Shown in pieces: positions 44,301 to 59,300 of a stretch of 64,000 bases of DNA (positions are counted from its first letter, which is position 1; every line of letters begins with the position of its first letter). Origin of the DNA: Ampullaceana balthica (lineage: Eukaryota; Mollusca; Gastropoda; Lymnaeidae); the NCBI GenBank assembly GCA_944989445.1, contig CALYLW010000280.1, positions 62,001-126,000 on the forward strand, read 5' to 3'. The notes beneath the pieces were generated by a model, which did no database searches, was not told the DNA's origin, and saw nothing but the letters and a program-made list of their open reading frames with translations. A program made the position numbers and the translations under genes.

Positions 44301-47300
44301 GGTTGGATGCTCTTATAGATCACACACTCGCATAGGTTGGATGCTCTTATAGATCACACACTCGCATAAGTTGGATGCTCTTATAGATCACACACTCGCA
44401 TAGGTTGGATGCTCTTATAGATCACACACTCGCATAAGTTGGATGCTCTTAAAGATCACACACTCGCATATGTTGGATGCTCTTATAGATCACACACTCG
44501 CATAAGTTGGATGCTCTGATAGATCACACACTCGCATAGGTTGGATGCTCTTAAAGATCACACACTAGCATAAGTTGGATGCTCTGATAGATCACACACT
44601 CGCATAAGTTGGATGCTCTTAAAGATCACACACTCGCATAAGTTGGATGCTCTTATAGATCACACACTCGCATAAGTTGGATGCTCTGATAGATCACACA
44701 CTAGCATAAGTTGGATGCTCTTAAAGATCACACACTCGCATAAGTTGGATGCTCTGATAGATCACACACTCGCATAAGTTGGATGCTCTGATAGATCACA
44801 CACTCGCATAAGTTGGGATGCTCTGATAGATCACACACTCGCATAAGTTGGATGCTCTGATAGATCACACACTAGCATAAGTTGGATGCTCTGATAGATC
44901 AGACACTAGCATAAGTTGGATGCTCTGATAGATCACACACTAGCATAAGTTGGATGCTCTGATAGATCACACACTAGCATAAGTTGGATGCTCTGATAGA
45001 TCACACACTAGCATAAGTTGGATGCTCTGATAGATCACACACTAGCATAAGTTGGATGCTCTGATAGATCAGACACTAGCATAAGTTGGATGCTCTGATA
45101 GATCACACACTAGCATAAGTTGGATGCTCTGATAGATCACACACTAGCATAAGTTGGATGCTCTGATAGATCACACACTAGCATAAGTTGGATGCTCTGA
45201 TAGATCACACACTAGCATAAGTTGGATGCTCTGATAGATCACACACTCGCATAAGTTGGATGCTCTGATAGATCACACACTCGCATCAATTGGATGCTCT
45301 GATAGATCACACACTCGCATAGATTGGATGCTCTTAAAGATCACACACTCGCATAGTTGGATGCTCTTAAAGATCACACACTCGCATAGGTTGGATGCTC
45401 TTAAAGATCACACACTCGCATAGGTTGGATGCTCTTATAGATCACACACTCGCATAGGTTGGATGCTCTTATAGATCACACACTCGCATAGGTTGGATGC
45501 TCTTATAGATCACACACTCGCATAGGTTGGATGCTCTTATAGATCACACACTCGCATAAGTTGGATGCTCTTATAGATCACACACTCGCATAGGTTGGAT
45601 GCTCTTATAGATCACACACTAGCATACGTTGGATGCTCTTATAGATCACACACTCGCATATGTTGGATGCTCTTATAGATCACACACTCGCATAGGTTGG
45701 ATGCTCTTATAGATCACACACTCGCATAGGTTGGATGCTCTTAAAGATCACACACTCGCATAAGTTGGATGCTCTGATAGATCACACACTCGCATAGGTT
45801 GGATGCTCTGATAGATCACACACTCGCATAAGTTGGATGCTCTGATAGATCACACACTCGCATAGATTGGATGCTCTGATAGATCACACACTAGCATAAG
45901 TTGGATGCTCTGATAGATCACACACTAGCATAAGTTGGATGCTCTGATAGATCACACACTCGCATAAGTTGGATGCTCTGATAGATCACACACTCGCATA
46001 GTTGGATGCTCTGATAGATCACACACTCGCATAAGTTGGATGCTCTGATAGATCACACACTCGCATAAGTTGGATGCTCTGATAGATCACACACTCGCAT
46101 AGGTTGGATGCTCTGATAGATCACACACTAGCATAAGTTGGATGCTCTGATAGATCACACACTAGCATAAGTTGGATGCTCTGATAGATCAGACACTAGC
46201 ATAAGTTGGATGCTCTGATAGATCACACACTAGCATAAGTTGGATGCTCTGATAGATCACACACTAGCATAAGTTGGATGCTCTGATAGATCACACACTA
46301 GCATAAGTTGGATGCTCTGATAGATCACACACTAGCATAAGTTGGATGCTCTGATAGATCACACACTCGCATAAGTTGGATGCTCTGATAGATCACACAC
46401 TCGCATAAGTTGGATGCTCTGATAGATCACACACTCGCATAGTTGGATGCTCTTATAGATCACACACTCGCATAAGTTGGATGCTCTGATAGATCACACA
46501 CTCGCATAGGTTGGATGCTCTGATAGATCACACACTCGCATAGGTTGGATGCTCTTATAGATCACACACTCAGCATAAGTTGGATGCTCTGATAGATCAC
46601 ACACTCGCATAAGTTGGATGCTCTGATAGATCACACACTCGCATAAGTTGGATGCTCTGATAGATCACACACTCGCATAAGTTGGATGCTCTGATAGATC
46701 ACACACTCGCATAAGTTGGATGCTCTGATAGATCACACACTAGCATAAGTTGGATGCTCTGATAGATCACACACTAGCATAAGTTGGATGCTCTGATAGA
46801 TCACACACTCGCATAAGTTGGATGCTCTGATAGATCACACACTCGCATAAGTTGGATGCTCTGATAGATCACACACTAGCATAAGTTGGATGCTCTGATA
46901 GATCACACACTAGCATAAGTTGGATGCTCTGATAGATCACACACTAGCATAAGTTGGATGCTCTGATAGATCACACACTAGCATAAGTTGGATGCTCTGA
47001 TAGATCACACACTAGCATAAGTTGGATGCTCTGATAGATCACACACTAGCATAAGTTGGATGCTCTGATAGATCACACACTAGCATAAGTTGGATGCTCT
47101 GATAGATCACACACTAGCATAAGTTGGATGCTCTGATAGATCACACACTAGCATAAGTTGGATGCTCTGATAGATCACACACTAGCATAAGTTGGATGCT
47201 CTTATAGATCACACACTAGCATAAGTTGGATGCTCTTATAGATCACACACTAGCATAAGTTGTATGCTCTTATAGATCACACACTAGCATAAGTTGGATG

Positions 47301-50300
47301 CTCTTATAGATCACACACTCGCATAAGTTGGATGCTCTGATAGATCACACACTAGCATAAGTTGGATGCTCTGATAGATCACACACTAGCATAAGTTGAT
47401 GCTCTGATAGATCACACACTCGCATAAGTTGGATGCTCTGATAGATCACACACTAGCATAAGTTGGATGCTCTGATAGATCACACACTAGCATAAGTTGG
47501 ATGCTCTGATAGATCACACACTAGCATAAGTTGGATGCTCTGATAGATCACACACTCGCATAAGTTGGATGCTCTGATAGATCACACACTAGCATAAGTT
47601 GGATGCTCTGATAGATCACACACTAGCATAAGTTGTATGCTCTGATAGATCACACACTCGCATAAGTTGGATGCTCTGATAGATCACACACTAGCATAAG
47701 TTGGATGCTCTGATAGATCACACACTAGCATAAGTTGGATGCTCTGATAGATCAGACACTAGCATAAGTTGGATGCTCTGATAGATCACACACTCGCATA
47801 AGTTGGATGCTCTGATAGATCACACACTCGCATAAGTTGGATGCTCTGATAGATCACACACTAGCATAAGTTGGATGCTCTGATAGATCACACTTTCGCA
47901 TAAGTTGGATGCTCTGATAGATCAGACACTAGCATAAGTTGGATGCTCTGATAGATCACACACTCGCATAAGTTGGATGCTCTGATAGATTCCACACTAG
48001 CATAAGTTGGATGCTCTGATAGATCAGACACTAGCATAGATGGGAGGCTCTTAAAGATTACACACTCGCATAGATTGGCTTCTCTGGTAGATCAGACTTT
48101 TAACACTCGGGTAGTTTGGATGTAAGAATAGATCGAATACTCGGGATGCTAGAACGCACTGATAGATTTGACAATAATATAGATTAGACACGAATAGATT
48201 GGAAAACGGATAGATTGGATGCTAGGATAGATCAAAGAATAGGATAGATCGAACCCTCAGATTTAAACCCTAGGATATGAGGGGGAGAGTGTGACGGCTA
48301 ACACACACACATACACACATGACAACAAACACACTAACACACTCGCACTATATCATATAGAAGACACAACTTGTCAAGAAGAATTCATTTTCAATGTACA
48401 AGAATAAACTATGAAATAGTGATGATGACAACACCACATAAGTAAAGATAACTTGGGGGAAAATTAAAAGTTGAATATCCAAACAATACGAAAGAAGTAG
48501 AACTCTTTATTAAAAAAAAATTTTGTTGAAAATTCAAACAGCGCATATCATAGTTATCGTATCTTATCTTATATTGTCTTATCTATTAAACTCGCTCCTT
48601 GTATAAATAAGATTATTGCGCCCTACAATAATATATGGTTTTTGTGTAGTCTTGCATATTTATATGTCAATAAGCTTCACCGCTTCATTAAAAAATATGC
48701 ACGTGAAAATTAGTTTTCAGCATCGGACGTTCTAAATATTGGCCACGCCTCCTTGTCCATCACCAGCTCAACCTCCTTGTCCATCACCAGCTCAACCTCC
48801 TTGTCCATCACCAGCTCAACCTCCTTGTCCATCACCAGCTCAACCTCCTTGTCCATCACCAGCTCAACCCCCTTGTCCATCACCAGCTCAACCTCCTTGT
48901 CCATCACCAGCTCAACCTCTTGTCCATCACCAGCTCAACCTCCTTGTCAATCACCAGCTCAACATTAAATAAACATATTCTTAGAGACATGAGCACATTT
49001 AAAAAAGAAACTGAGATCAAGTTATAATTACTTACGTTGATCAGTTTGGGTATATTGTCGGCCAATGTCGGGAGGCGAGCATTCAAGGGGGGTTTCCTGG
49101 TCGTGTCAAAGTCCCAGCCATCGAACGGTTTCTTTATCGTGATCCTCGGTCGGGGCGCCATCACCTCGGGGAGCGGTATCTCCGCAGTCTCCTTCAGCTG
49201 CCTCAAGTACGTTTCTCTCGCCGCTTTCCTGCTCTTGGCCGTGAACAAGTTCTTCGGCTTGATCGGCGGCAGCAAGCGTTTAGTTGGACTCACGCTTTCA
49301 GAGCTCCAGCTGGAGCTAGAGCTGGACTCCCAGCTGCTTGGGAGGTTGGAGAACATCTCAAAGGACGTGATGTCATCCTCTGTTTGAAATAACGAGTCAA
49401 TCTGGGGATACAAATGTTCGCTTTGTTAAAAAAAAACGTGGTTGGAGGTTTAGCGATTTTTCACAGTAAATATTAGCACAAATTTTGTCTAAGGGAAAAA
49501 CAGCATCAATGTAACTGGTTTGCTTTTATGTGTGTGTGTTGTAGGTGTTCTCACATAACACAAACTTTCGTGCAATAAATCCTTGAAGTATTATTGTCAA
49601 CAAAATAACGTTAATATGCACACTATATACACAAATATCAAATTGAGGTTACACTTCGTGGAAACATAATCACACCAGTCCAGCCATCTTGAACCACTCT
49701 AGAACATTCTCCCTTGCTTTCACTCACGTGACCTCTCTGTCATCAAACTCGTTATTCACACGTGACAATCAACAAAAATAAAATTGTCTTTAAACTGATC
49801 AGACTTAAGATTCTGTTGTAGTCAATGGAAAAAAAAGTAACGACAGGGGACAACTATCCTTTAACTCCTATCCACTGCTGGTAGAATGTATGTCAGCATC
49901 AACATTTGTCTTTAAAAAAAGGAGTGGATTTCGTTTCTTAGATAAAAAAAAAGTTTAGAGGTGTCCTTGTGTGTGTGGTGGGGGGAGGGGGGAAAAGGGA
50001 TTCATCCCTTAAAGATGGGTGTGGGCTCAAGAATAAATATGTTGAGTGTAATATTAAATTTTTTAAATCTTAAGATCGATATAAATTTGTAACACATATT
50101 TAACATGAGTAATTTAATACTTACACTCGGGTGAGGAATTTCACTGAAGCGAGCCCTGGTCTCTGCGGTAGTCTACAGAAGAAAATGAACATTTAAAGTC
50201 TTGCCGGGGAACTATCAGAATATTTCATGTAGTTAATATGTGTACAATAATTTAATAGGACTTAGCGACTTCCTTTACATACATAATCATGGTCTTTCTT

Positions 50301-53300
50301 ATAAAAAAATAATATTCAAAAAATTGTCAACAAATAAAAAAGTTAAACAGTTAAACGTTATATGTACAGAAAGATCTTTAAAAAATCGTTTTCACGGTAA
50401 TTTATTGGATTTTGGTGAGTGATAACTAGCGTCTTCCACCATCTTAAAATGACTGTGCAACAAACGACCCACTACCACTAAAAATTAAACAAATAGAATT
50501 AATTAGCCTCAATTAGCTACTTAGTAAAATCGCCGTTAAAATCAGAAACAAGGGATGAACTGAGACAACCATGTCATCTCATTTCATCTGTTACAGACAC
50601 GCTTTCTATACAGAAAATTATTGCGTCATACACTTATCCATGGTTTATATCAAGTATTATATTTTTAACAGAGTTTTTAATGTTGAGAATGTTGGTCTTC
50701 CAGGTTCGATTAGAATAGGCGAACCCTTCTAAGTCCGAATTCCAGACGGGAAGTACGAGAATTTTTATGTTTTTTCATGACAGTACATTCAAGGCCGTCA
50801 GCGCTCCGTTACTGAAGAAATATGAAAAGGTCAAACAATTCGAACATTCTGGAAAATGAGATGAAAACCTTTGAGAAGTTACCTCACTAAAAAGACTTCC
50901 ACTGGTAGCTATCGATTCCGGGGAGCCCTGCGTTTGTGAAAAAAAAATCAGAAAAATCAAAATCTTTTATACAGAATAAAAACGTCAGCTATCAAATAAG
51001 GAGCGGGTCTTCACTCTAATTAATTAATAAATCCATTCACGTGTTTTCCTTAACGCATTGATTATGAATAAGATATTGAGAACATCTGCAATCTTCCATG
51101 TAATGAACACATTTTACGTGAATGCAATATGATACAGAAATAGCACGTACACTTTTTGTCATCAAAATTGTACACTAGTATCAGAGGGCTGCAGATTAAA
51201 ATGGAAAAAAAATTCCAGTTACAACAAGACACTGAAATAATTCATATAATTAACAACGCCACCTACCGCCAGATTCCTTTCATATTCAGCCGATCTCCGC
51301 TCAGTTTCTTGGATGTCATCAAACCCTCGTGGTTTTCCCTTCTTCCTCCCACCTGTCTGTCGTTGAGCATCCGTCTTGTCTTCGTCAATTTCCCCTTTGA
51401 TTTGTAACTTCTTCCTGCCACCGTCTAAATGTTTTTGTTGTTCACGCCTAGCCTCAGCTTTACCGATGCTAGTCAAACTGGCATTAAGTTTCGCTCGGTA
51501 CAATCCTTTCTTGCCTGAGACTTCAATTTCGATTTCTGGTGTGTCTTCTTGCTCTCCTGGCCTTTCCCGTCTGCTCCTGTCTCGCTGCCTCGTTGAAACC
51601 TGGTCAGTTCCAAGGTCTTTGCCCTCACCTACCAGCTTCCTCCTCTCCCGAGGAACTACCCCCTCGAGTTGACCGTCCGTTTCACGTTTTCCTCCTTTAA
51701 GACTTGGCTTTTCCGCCTCTAACCGTTTAGTCCACTTCTGGGATCTAAAGTCATCGTCCGATGCCTCAGATTGTAGCGAGTCCGCAGAGCTATCTTCATC
51801 GAGGGTTTCTTTTTCTTTTGTAATTCTGTCTCTCGATGGGCTTGGAAAGTCTTCATCTACATCTGAATCTTCAACTCTTCCAGCTGTTTTGCCCTTTTTG
51901 CTTGTGACGCGAGAACTCTCTTCATCTCTATCTGCTTTCCCCCTGGCCATTTTTTCTCTCTTTTGTCTGGTTTGAAAGTCTTCATCTTCATCAAAGTCTT
52001 CAACCCTTCCAGCTAATTTGGCCTTTTTACTTGAGACGCGATGAGTCTCTTCATCCTTATCTCCTTTTCCCTTTCTAAGTTTGTCTCTTCTTGGAGTGGA
52101 TGGAGAGTCTCTATCCTCATTCAAATCTTCAATTCTCCCAGCAGCTTTGCCTTTCTTACCTGAGACGCGATGGCTCTCTTCATCTCTATCTTCACTTCCC
52201 GTGGGAATTTTTTGTCTCCTTTTTGTGGTAGAAAACTCTTCATCTTGCTCTAAATCTTCAACTCTTTCAGCTGATTTTCCCTTTTTACTTGAGACGCGAA
52301 GACTCCCTTCATCTTTATCTACTCTTCCCCTTGTTAGTGTATCTATTCTCGGTGGGATTGAAAAGTCTTCATCTTCCTCGACATCTTCAACTCTTCCAGC
52401 AGATTTGCTCTTTTTACTTAACACACGAATATTCCTTTCATCTTTATCTGCTCTTCCATCAGCGATTATTTCTTTCTTTGGTAGGCTTAGAAAGTCTTCA
52501 TCTTCAACAACATCTTCGACTCTTCCAGCAGATTTGCCCTTTTTACTTGAGACGCGGAGAGTCGCTTCATCTTTATTTGCTTTCCCCTTTCTAAGTTTGT
52601 CTCTCTTTGATAGGGTTGGAAAATCTTCACCTTCGTCTAATTCTGCAACTCTTTCAGCTGATTTGCCTTTTTTACTTGACACGTGAGGACTCTCTTCCTG
52701 TTGACCAACTTTCCTCTTTGTTAGTTTGTCTCTCTTTGGTAGGATTGTAAAATCTTCATCTTCTACAAAATCTTCAACTCTTTCAGCTGACATGCTCTTT
52801 TTACTTAACACACGAAGATTCTTTTCATCTTTATCTACTCTCCCCCTTTTTAGTTTATCTATTCTTGGTGGTATTGGAAAATCTTCATCTTCCTCAAGAT
52901 CTTCAACTCTTCCAGCAGATTTGCCCTTTTTACTTAGGACGCGAAGAGTCTCCTCATCTTTATCTACTTTTCTCTTTCTAAGTTTGTCTCTCTTTCGTAG
53001 GGTTGGAAAATCTTCATCTTCCTCAAAATCTTCAACTCTTTCAGGTGATTTGCCCTCTTTACTCAAAATGCGAAGACTTTCTTCTTCTTTATCTGTTTTC
53101 CCCTTGGCGACTTTTTCTCTCCTTGACACGGTTGGGAAAAATTCTTCTTTACTTAACTTTTCATGTTTCTCCACAGATGTGCCCAGTTTGCGTCTGACAA
53201 CATGACTTGCTTTGTCCACACCTTCTTTCTCCTTTGCAATTTTACCTCTCCTAGGTGGCTTTCTCAAATCTTTAGCATCACCAAATTTGTTGAGCCGTTC

Positions 53301-56300
53301 GAAAGATGTATACTCAGGTGAAAAGGGAGGACTTTCCTCCTCTTCACCTCCTCTCTCTTCCCTTTCTGTGAATCTGACAGCTTTGTGTGAGCTAAAAGCC
53401 TTTTCCTCTTCATCCTCCTCTTCTCCATAACTCTCTCTTCTCCTTGACATTTTATCCTTCCTATCAAACTTTCTCCGCATTTTGGTTTTTAATAACTTGC
53501 TTGTTTTAGGTGAGCCTGTCATATCCATGTCGTCAACCAAATTTTCAGGCCGTTGAGTATCGGAACTTTTTTTCCGTAATAGGGCGGCACTCTTTTTCTG
53601 TACAAACCCTTTCACTTTTGGAGGTCTTTCACTTTTTGTTGGTGATACAGCAATTTCCACTCCATGGGCATCGTCTCGTCGTTTTGACTCTTTCGCTACC
53701 TCACTTGGGTTTGTGGGGCTCTCTGCCGCTTTTCTTCCAGACTTTCCCATTGAGACTCCGCCTCTACTGGTTGACTGTATCATGTCTTTATCAATATCTT
53801 TAGTCTTTACTTTTTTAAGCGGGATAGGCGTGATCTCTTCTTCCATATCCGATTTCCAAACCCTGACCATTGCTTCTTCTTCTGCTTGATGTTTTCCCTT
53901 TACCGCCTTGCGTCTTCTAGGATCGGGGGATGTTTCCTCTTCCACTCTTAAACTTTGTTTTGGTCCCAATGACTTCAACCTTTTTCGTGTGTACTGAAGG
54001 CTCTCCTCACCGTCGTCCTCTATGTCAAAAGTGGGGATGCCTTTTCGGGTTAACCGCGGCACATTGTCGTCTTCTCCCAACTTTTCAAATGGCCCTGAAG
54101 ACCTGTTTTTTTTTCTGGACATCGATGGAACCCCTTCTCCTGTTTCATATTTCTCCTTTCCTGCCATGCCTTTCCGTGCCTTGTTAGCAAATAATTCGTT
54201 TTCACCAAGTTTTGCAGCAGCTTCAAATGATTTTCCCCGTTTTCGCCAACTTGCGCGTCTCTCTAAACCTATGTCCTCTTCATCCTCTGCAGTTCTGCCG
54301 CCTGACGGCGACGTTACGTCAAAGTCATCTAAAACCTCCTTTGACCTTAACGACTTTCCTCTCTTACGAGAAGGCAGAAAGCTCTCCGATTCCCCTTGTT
54401 TGGATAAAAGAGTCCTATCTATCCGGAAAGACGTTCTCGGCGGAAGCTCATCCTTCGACAGGCGCGTAAAGTCTACAGAGTCCTTCGTGCGCCGGCGGAT
54501 AGTTGTTGCCTCATCGATTCGACCCAGGTTTTCTGCATCCTTCAGGCTCGATCCTCGTTTGGACAACTTCTTCATCCTCTGTGTTTCTTCCTTGACGGAA
54601 CCTTCCTCGGATTTATCACTCATCTGGAACTCTATGCTCGCTCTAGCTTTCCTTCTCAAGTGCTCTGAGATTTTGGCATTCAATTTTTCCGTTTTGATGA
54701 CAATCTCGGCTTGCGATCTGACTATAGACAGCTTGTGTTTCCTGTCGTCCATGTCATCAACATCCGCATCGAACGACACCAACTGATCTCTCTCTGAGGC
54801 GGCCAGTTCCGACTTCATGAGTACGTTTGAATGCTTTCTCTTTAAATATTTTCCATCTTTTTCTAACTTCATTATTTGCTTAGAGGGTAGTTTTTTGTAC
54901 TGGGTTAACTGCTCAAAAGCCTTTTCCAATTTTCCCAGGGATTTTTTCGGCAATCGTTTGCTCTCTTCGGAAAGCGTCGGCTGCCCCTCCACTGTTTCCA
55001 AATTCCCTACATCTTTAATAGATTTCCTCCTTTCTTTTGTTGTGTCTTTTGTTTGATATTTCGCTGCGTGTGCGTCAAATTTCTTCATCAGAGCCGTCGT
55101 CAATTTGCTCTCGGTTGGCGCGTGGCTCGTTTCCTTGGCAGCGTCATAGATGACTTCGGAATTATCCGAATCGACGTTGGACTGTACCGACAGGGTGGCA
55201 GAGTTTTCTCCTCCTTTCAAACTGGGTACCCGGCTGTCATGGGTTTCACGTGATTTCCGCTAGAGAAAGATTCATGAAGGCGGTTAAGAAATGATAATTT
55301 AATAAATAAATATATACAAAATTAATTTAGCTTCATTTGGATCGTTCATGTCCCGTAGAACCAGTTTAATACACAAACAATTTTTAACAAAAATTATATC
55401 TATATTAAAGCTCAAGATTATCTGTAGATGCTTTATAACGTATAGTCCGATGAAACGTATTTAGAGCTATAAATATCAAAGACGGTCAGCAATGAAAGTG
55501 ACACATTTATCTGAACACTCGTGATCTTTGGGTTGCAATCAAACAATTCTGTAGTCTTTTATGGTTTACTACTTTTTTTGGCACAACGTAGTCTAAGAAT
55601 TTCTAGTCACAACACATAGTAAATTAAATTTTGACCACCTTAATACACGAGTCATCTTGTTGTAGTTGATAGCTATCATGTCTACACATAACCCCAGTTA
55701 TTTTAACATAGATAAATATATTATTAAGTCATATTATCGGCATTCTTACGTCTAGCAAGACGATCAATTAAGAATATTATTATAAAGTATTATTCAGAAA
55801 GTATTATTCATATAAATTTATTGAAACATTCTTTCATTAAAATAAGAGGTAATAGGTATGAAGGAAACTTAAAATGGCACCTGTAACCCACCCCCTCCAT
55901 ACGCCTCGTAATGGAGTTCCAGGTGTACTTAACTGTATGAATGAATTCTTAAGAGGCTATTGCACGCAACTTACGATTTCTTTGTTGATATATTCTTTGA
56001 TGACTGAGTTCTCCTAATAAAAAACAAAAACAAAACTCATACATTTATAATCGAAGCTAACCTATTAAATATTTATTTATTTTAAAAGGGACATTTTTCA
56101 AATTTACTAAGAACATTCATTTCTATTGCCATAAAAAAACGAAGCTAGTTTACAAATAAATATAACTGATTTACTATATGGAATCCTCCCTTGTTAGGAC
56201 AGCAAAATGCCATCACGATTTATTACGAATTTAAAGACTCTGATGATTCGCTGAATTATCGATGATGTTTTGTGAGCAGCAGTTAGAGACCTTATATCGC

Positions 56301-59300
56301 ACCAGCGTAACGATCGTAATTATTGATGATGTTTTGTGAGCAGCAGTTAGGGACCTTAGATCGCACCAACGTAAAGATCGTAAGTACGTGTGTAGTTTTC
56401 TAGCGGTAATTGGGGTAAGACAGGGACTGAAGTAGATCCAGTGAGCTAAACAACGAAGTGATCCAAACTAAACAGAGCTGCAACGGCGAAATAATAGGGT
56501 GGGTGAAAAACTACGACTAGCAATTTTAAAGCGTTTATCTTTGAAGACAGAGGAATTTTACCCGATGCTTAAAAAGAGAAAGGTATGTCCTAGCTTAGAT
56601 ATAATCTCGCATAAGCGATTAAATTGTTTAGAACTTACAAAAAAATATGCATCCATTACATATGGCATACACGTTCAGAGGTTTGTCGAGTGTTTGGAGG
56701 ATTACGATATTTAAGATTATTGACAGGAAGGGCGGAAATCCGCTTATCCTGACTTGGTTTCCACTCAGGTATTATACTAAATCTTATAATTTCAACCCAT
56801 TTTCTGTCTTATTTTTTCCCAATTCAAGACCTAAATTTCCCCTGACATGCCGTAACCGAATTACTTGTCCTAAAATCCTAAAAAGAAATTTCTTACACGG
56901 GGGAGGGTGGCAGCTGAGAAGAGTTAACTTCTCCATCGGATTGCTTACCTCTTTATTGGCTTCATCCCATCGCCCAGTGTACCATTTTGAGACTGAAACA
57001 AAGGGACGTACAAAGAGCTGTCAAGGGGCTTGTCAACTAACACAGTGCAAGAGGTAAGTGGTGTGGCGTTGATGGCCAGCTCCCGGAGCAAGGTCAGCTG
57101 ACCTTGACTCGCCCATAAATTGTGGCTACTGAACAGTCTCTTCTTCCAGAAGATAATCATGGTTAGGGGCCGTCCATAAAGTACGTCACGCTCCAGAGGG
57201 GGGGGTGAGGGGGTGTAAGAAAGTGTGACAGTTTGTGACAGGGGGGAGGGGGGTCCGGCCATGTGTGACGTCACGCTGTTTTATATTATATTTTAATTAT
57301 TTTGTTAATAAAAAACACAATTTTTGTTCGAATGTGTGACGTGCTTTAAAGGGGGGGGGGTCCTAGATTTGTGACAGTATGTGACAGGGGGGAGGGGGGA
57401 GTTAAAAATGGTCAAAAATAGCGTGACGTACTTTATGGCTTGCCCTTTATTTAATTTTTTTAAAAATTTTGCGCTGTCAAGAATGTTTGCGCCAGGGACA
57501 GCGATTCGCACTCATGCTATACGTCTAGTCAGATTAGGGAACAAGAGAGTTGTCAGCCTAGACTCTAGAGGTGTTGTATGAACGACTAGGCTGTGTACAT
57601 AATGGCTGCGTAGGTCGGTAGTACAGGCCGCGTGTGCCGTAACCAAGTGTGTCATGACAGTGTGCACAGACACGGTGTACAAACTCAAGACGTTTTAGGT
57701 TGGGTGCGTACACGTCGGATGGGTTTAAGGGAGGTGTGTACATCAGTGTTTTGTAAAAGTCTGGTGTAAACAACTCGAAAGGATACATTATTGCAATCAA
57801 GCACAGCACAATGGACGTTCCCATTAGGAAATTTCTATCGAACTTACATACACGTTTATTCAGTGAACACAACGTATTATCTCTGATAATATTAACCTCG
57901 CACCATTTGGCTAAAGGTAGTCAATTATTGGTGTTATATTAGACATTTAATATCACATTTTATCCTCTCATCCAACTCCAAACACGTAGATACAACCATC
58001 ATCGATATTGTACATAATTCTATCGCACCACTCAGAACAACACATTTACTGGCACCACTCAGAACAACACATTTACTGGCACCACTCAGAACAACACATT
58101 TACTGGCACCACTCAGAACAACACATTTACTGGCACCACTCAGAACAACACATTTACTGGCACCACTCAGAACAACACATTTACTGGCACCACTCAGAAC
58201 AACACATTTACTGGCACCACTCAGAACAACACATTTACTGGCACCACTCAGAACAACACATTTACTGGCACCACTCAGAACAACACATTTACTCGCACCA
58301 CTCAGAACAACACATTTACTGCACACTCAGACAACACTTTACTGCACCACTCAGAACAACATTTACTGGCACCACTCAGAACAACACATTTACTCGCACC
58401 ACTCAGAACAACACATTTACTCGCACCACTCAGAACAACACATTTACTCGCACCACTCAGAACAACACATTTACTCGCACCACTCAGAACAACACATTTA
58501 CTCGCACCACTCAGAACAACACATTTACTGGCACCACTCAGAACAACACATTTACTGGCACCACTCAGAACAACACATTTACTCGCACCACTCAGAACAA
58601 CACATTTACTCGCACCACTCAGAACAACACATTTACTCGCACCACTCAGAACAACACATTTACTGGCACCACTCAGAACAACACATTTACTCGCACCACT
58701 CAGAACAACACATTTACTGGCACCACTCAGAACAACACATTTACTGGCACCACTCAGAACAACACATTTACTGGCACCACTCAGAACAACACATTTTACT
58801 CGCACCACTCAGAACAACACATTTACTGGCACCACTCAGAACAACACATTTACTGGCACCACTCAGAACAACACATTTACTCGCACCACTCAGAACAACA
58901 CATTTACTGGCACCACTCAGAACAACACATTTACTGGCACCACTCAGAACAACACATTTACTGGCACCACTCAGAACAACACATTTACTGGCACCACTCA
59001 GAACAACACATTTACTGGCACCACTCAGAACAACACATTTACTGGCACCACTCAGAACAACACATTTACTGGCACCACTCAGAACAACACATTTACTGGC
59101 ACCACTCAGAACAACACATTTACTGGCACCACTCAGAACAACACATTTACTGGCACCACTCAGAACAACACATTTACTGGCACCACTCAGAACAACACAT
59201 TTACTGGCACCACTCAGAACAACACATTTACTGGCACCACTCAGAACAACACATTTACTGGCACCACTCAGAACAACACATTTACTGGCACCACTCAGAA

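Noticed and set aside
42182..48098. CRISPR-like appearance of the regular 34-bp repeats
   Set aside because: Units are contiguous with no unique spacers, and the context is an intron of a eukaryotic gene.
52081..54786. Several long plus-strand open frames opposite exon 4
   Set aside because: They are antisense shadows of the Lys/Glu/Arg/Asp-rich exon, giving Ser/Leu/Pro-rich translations with no family motifs.
57558..57872. 104-codon minus-strand frame in intron 1
   Set aside because: No motif recognised, no splice signals compatible with the surrounding exons.
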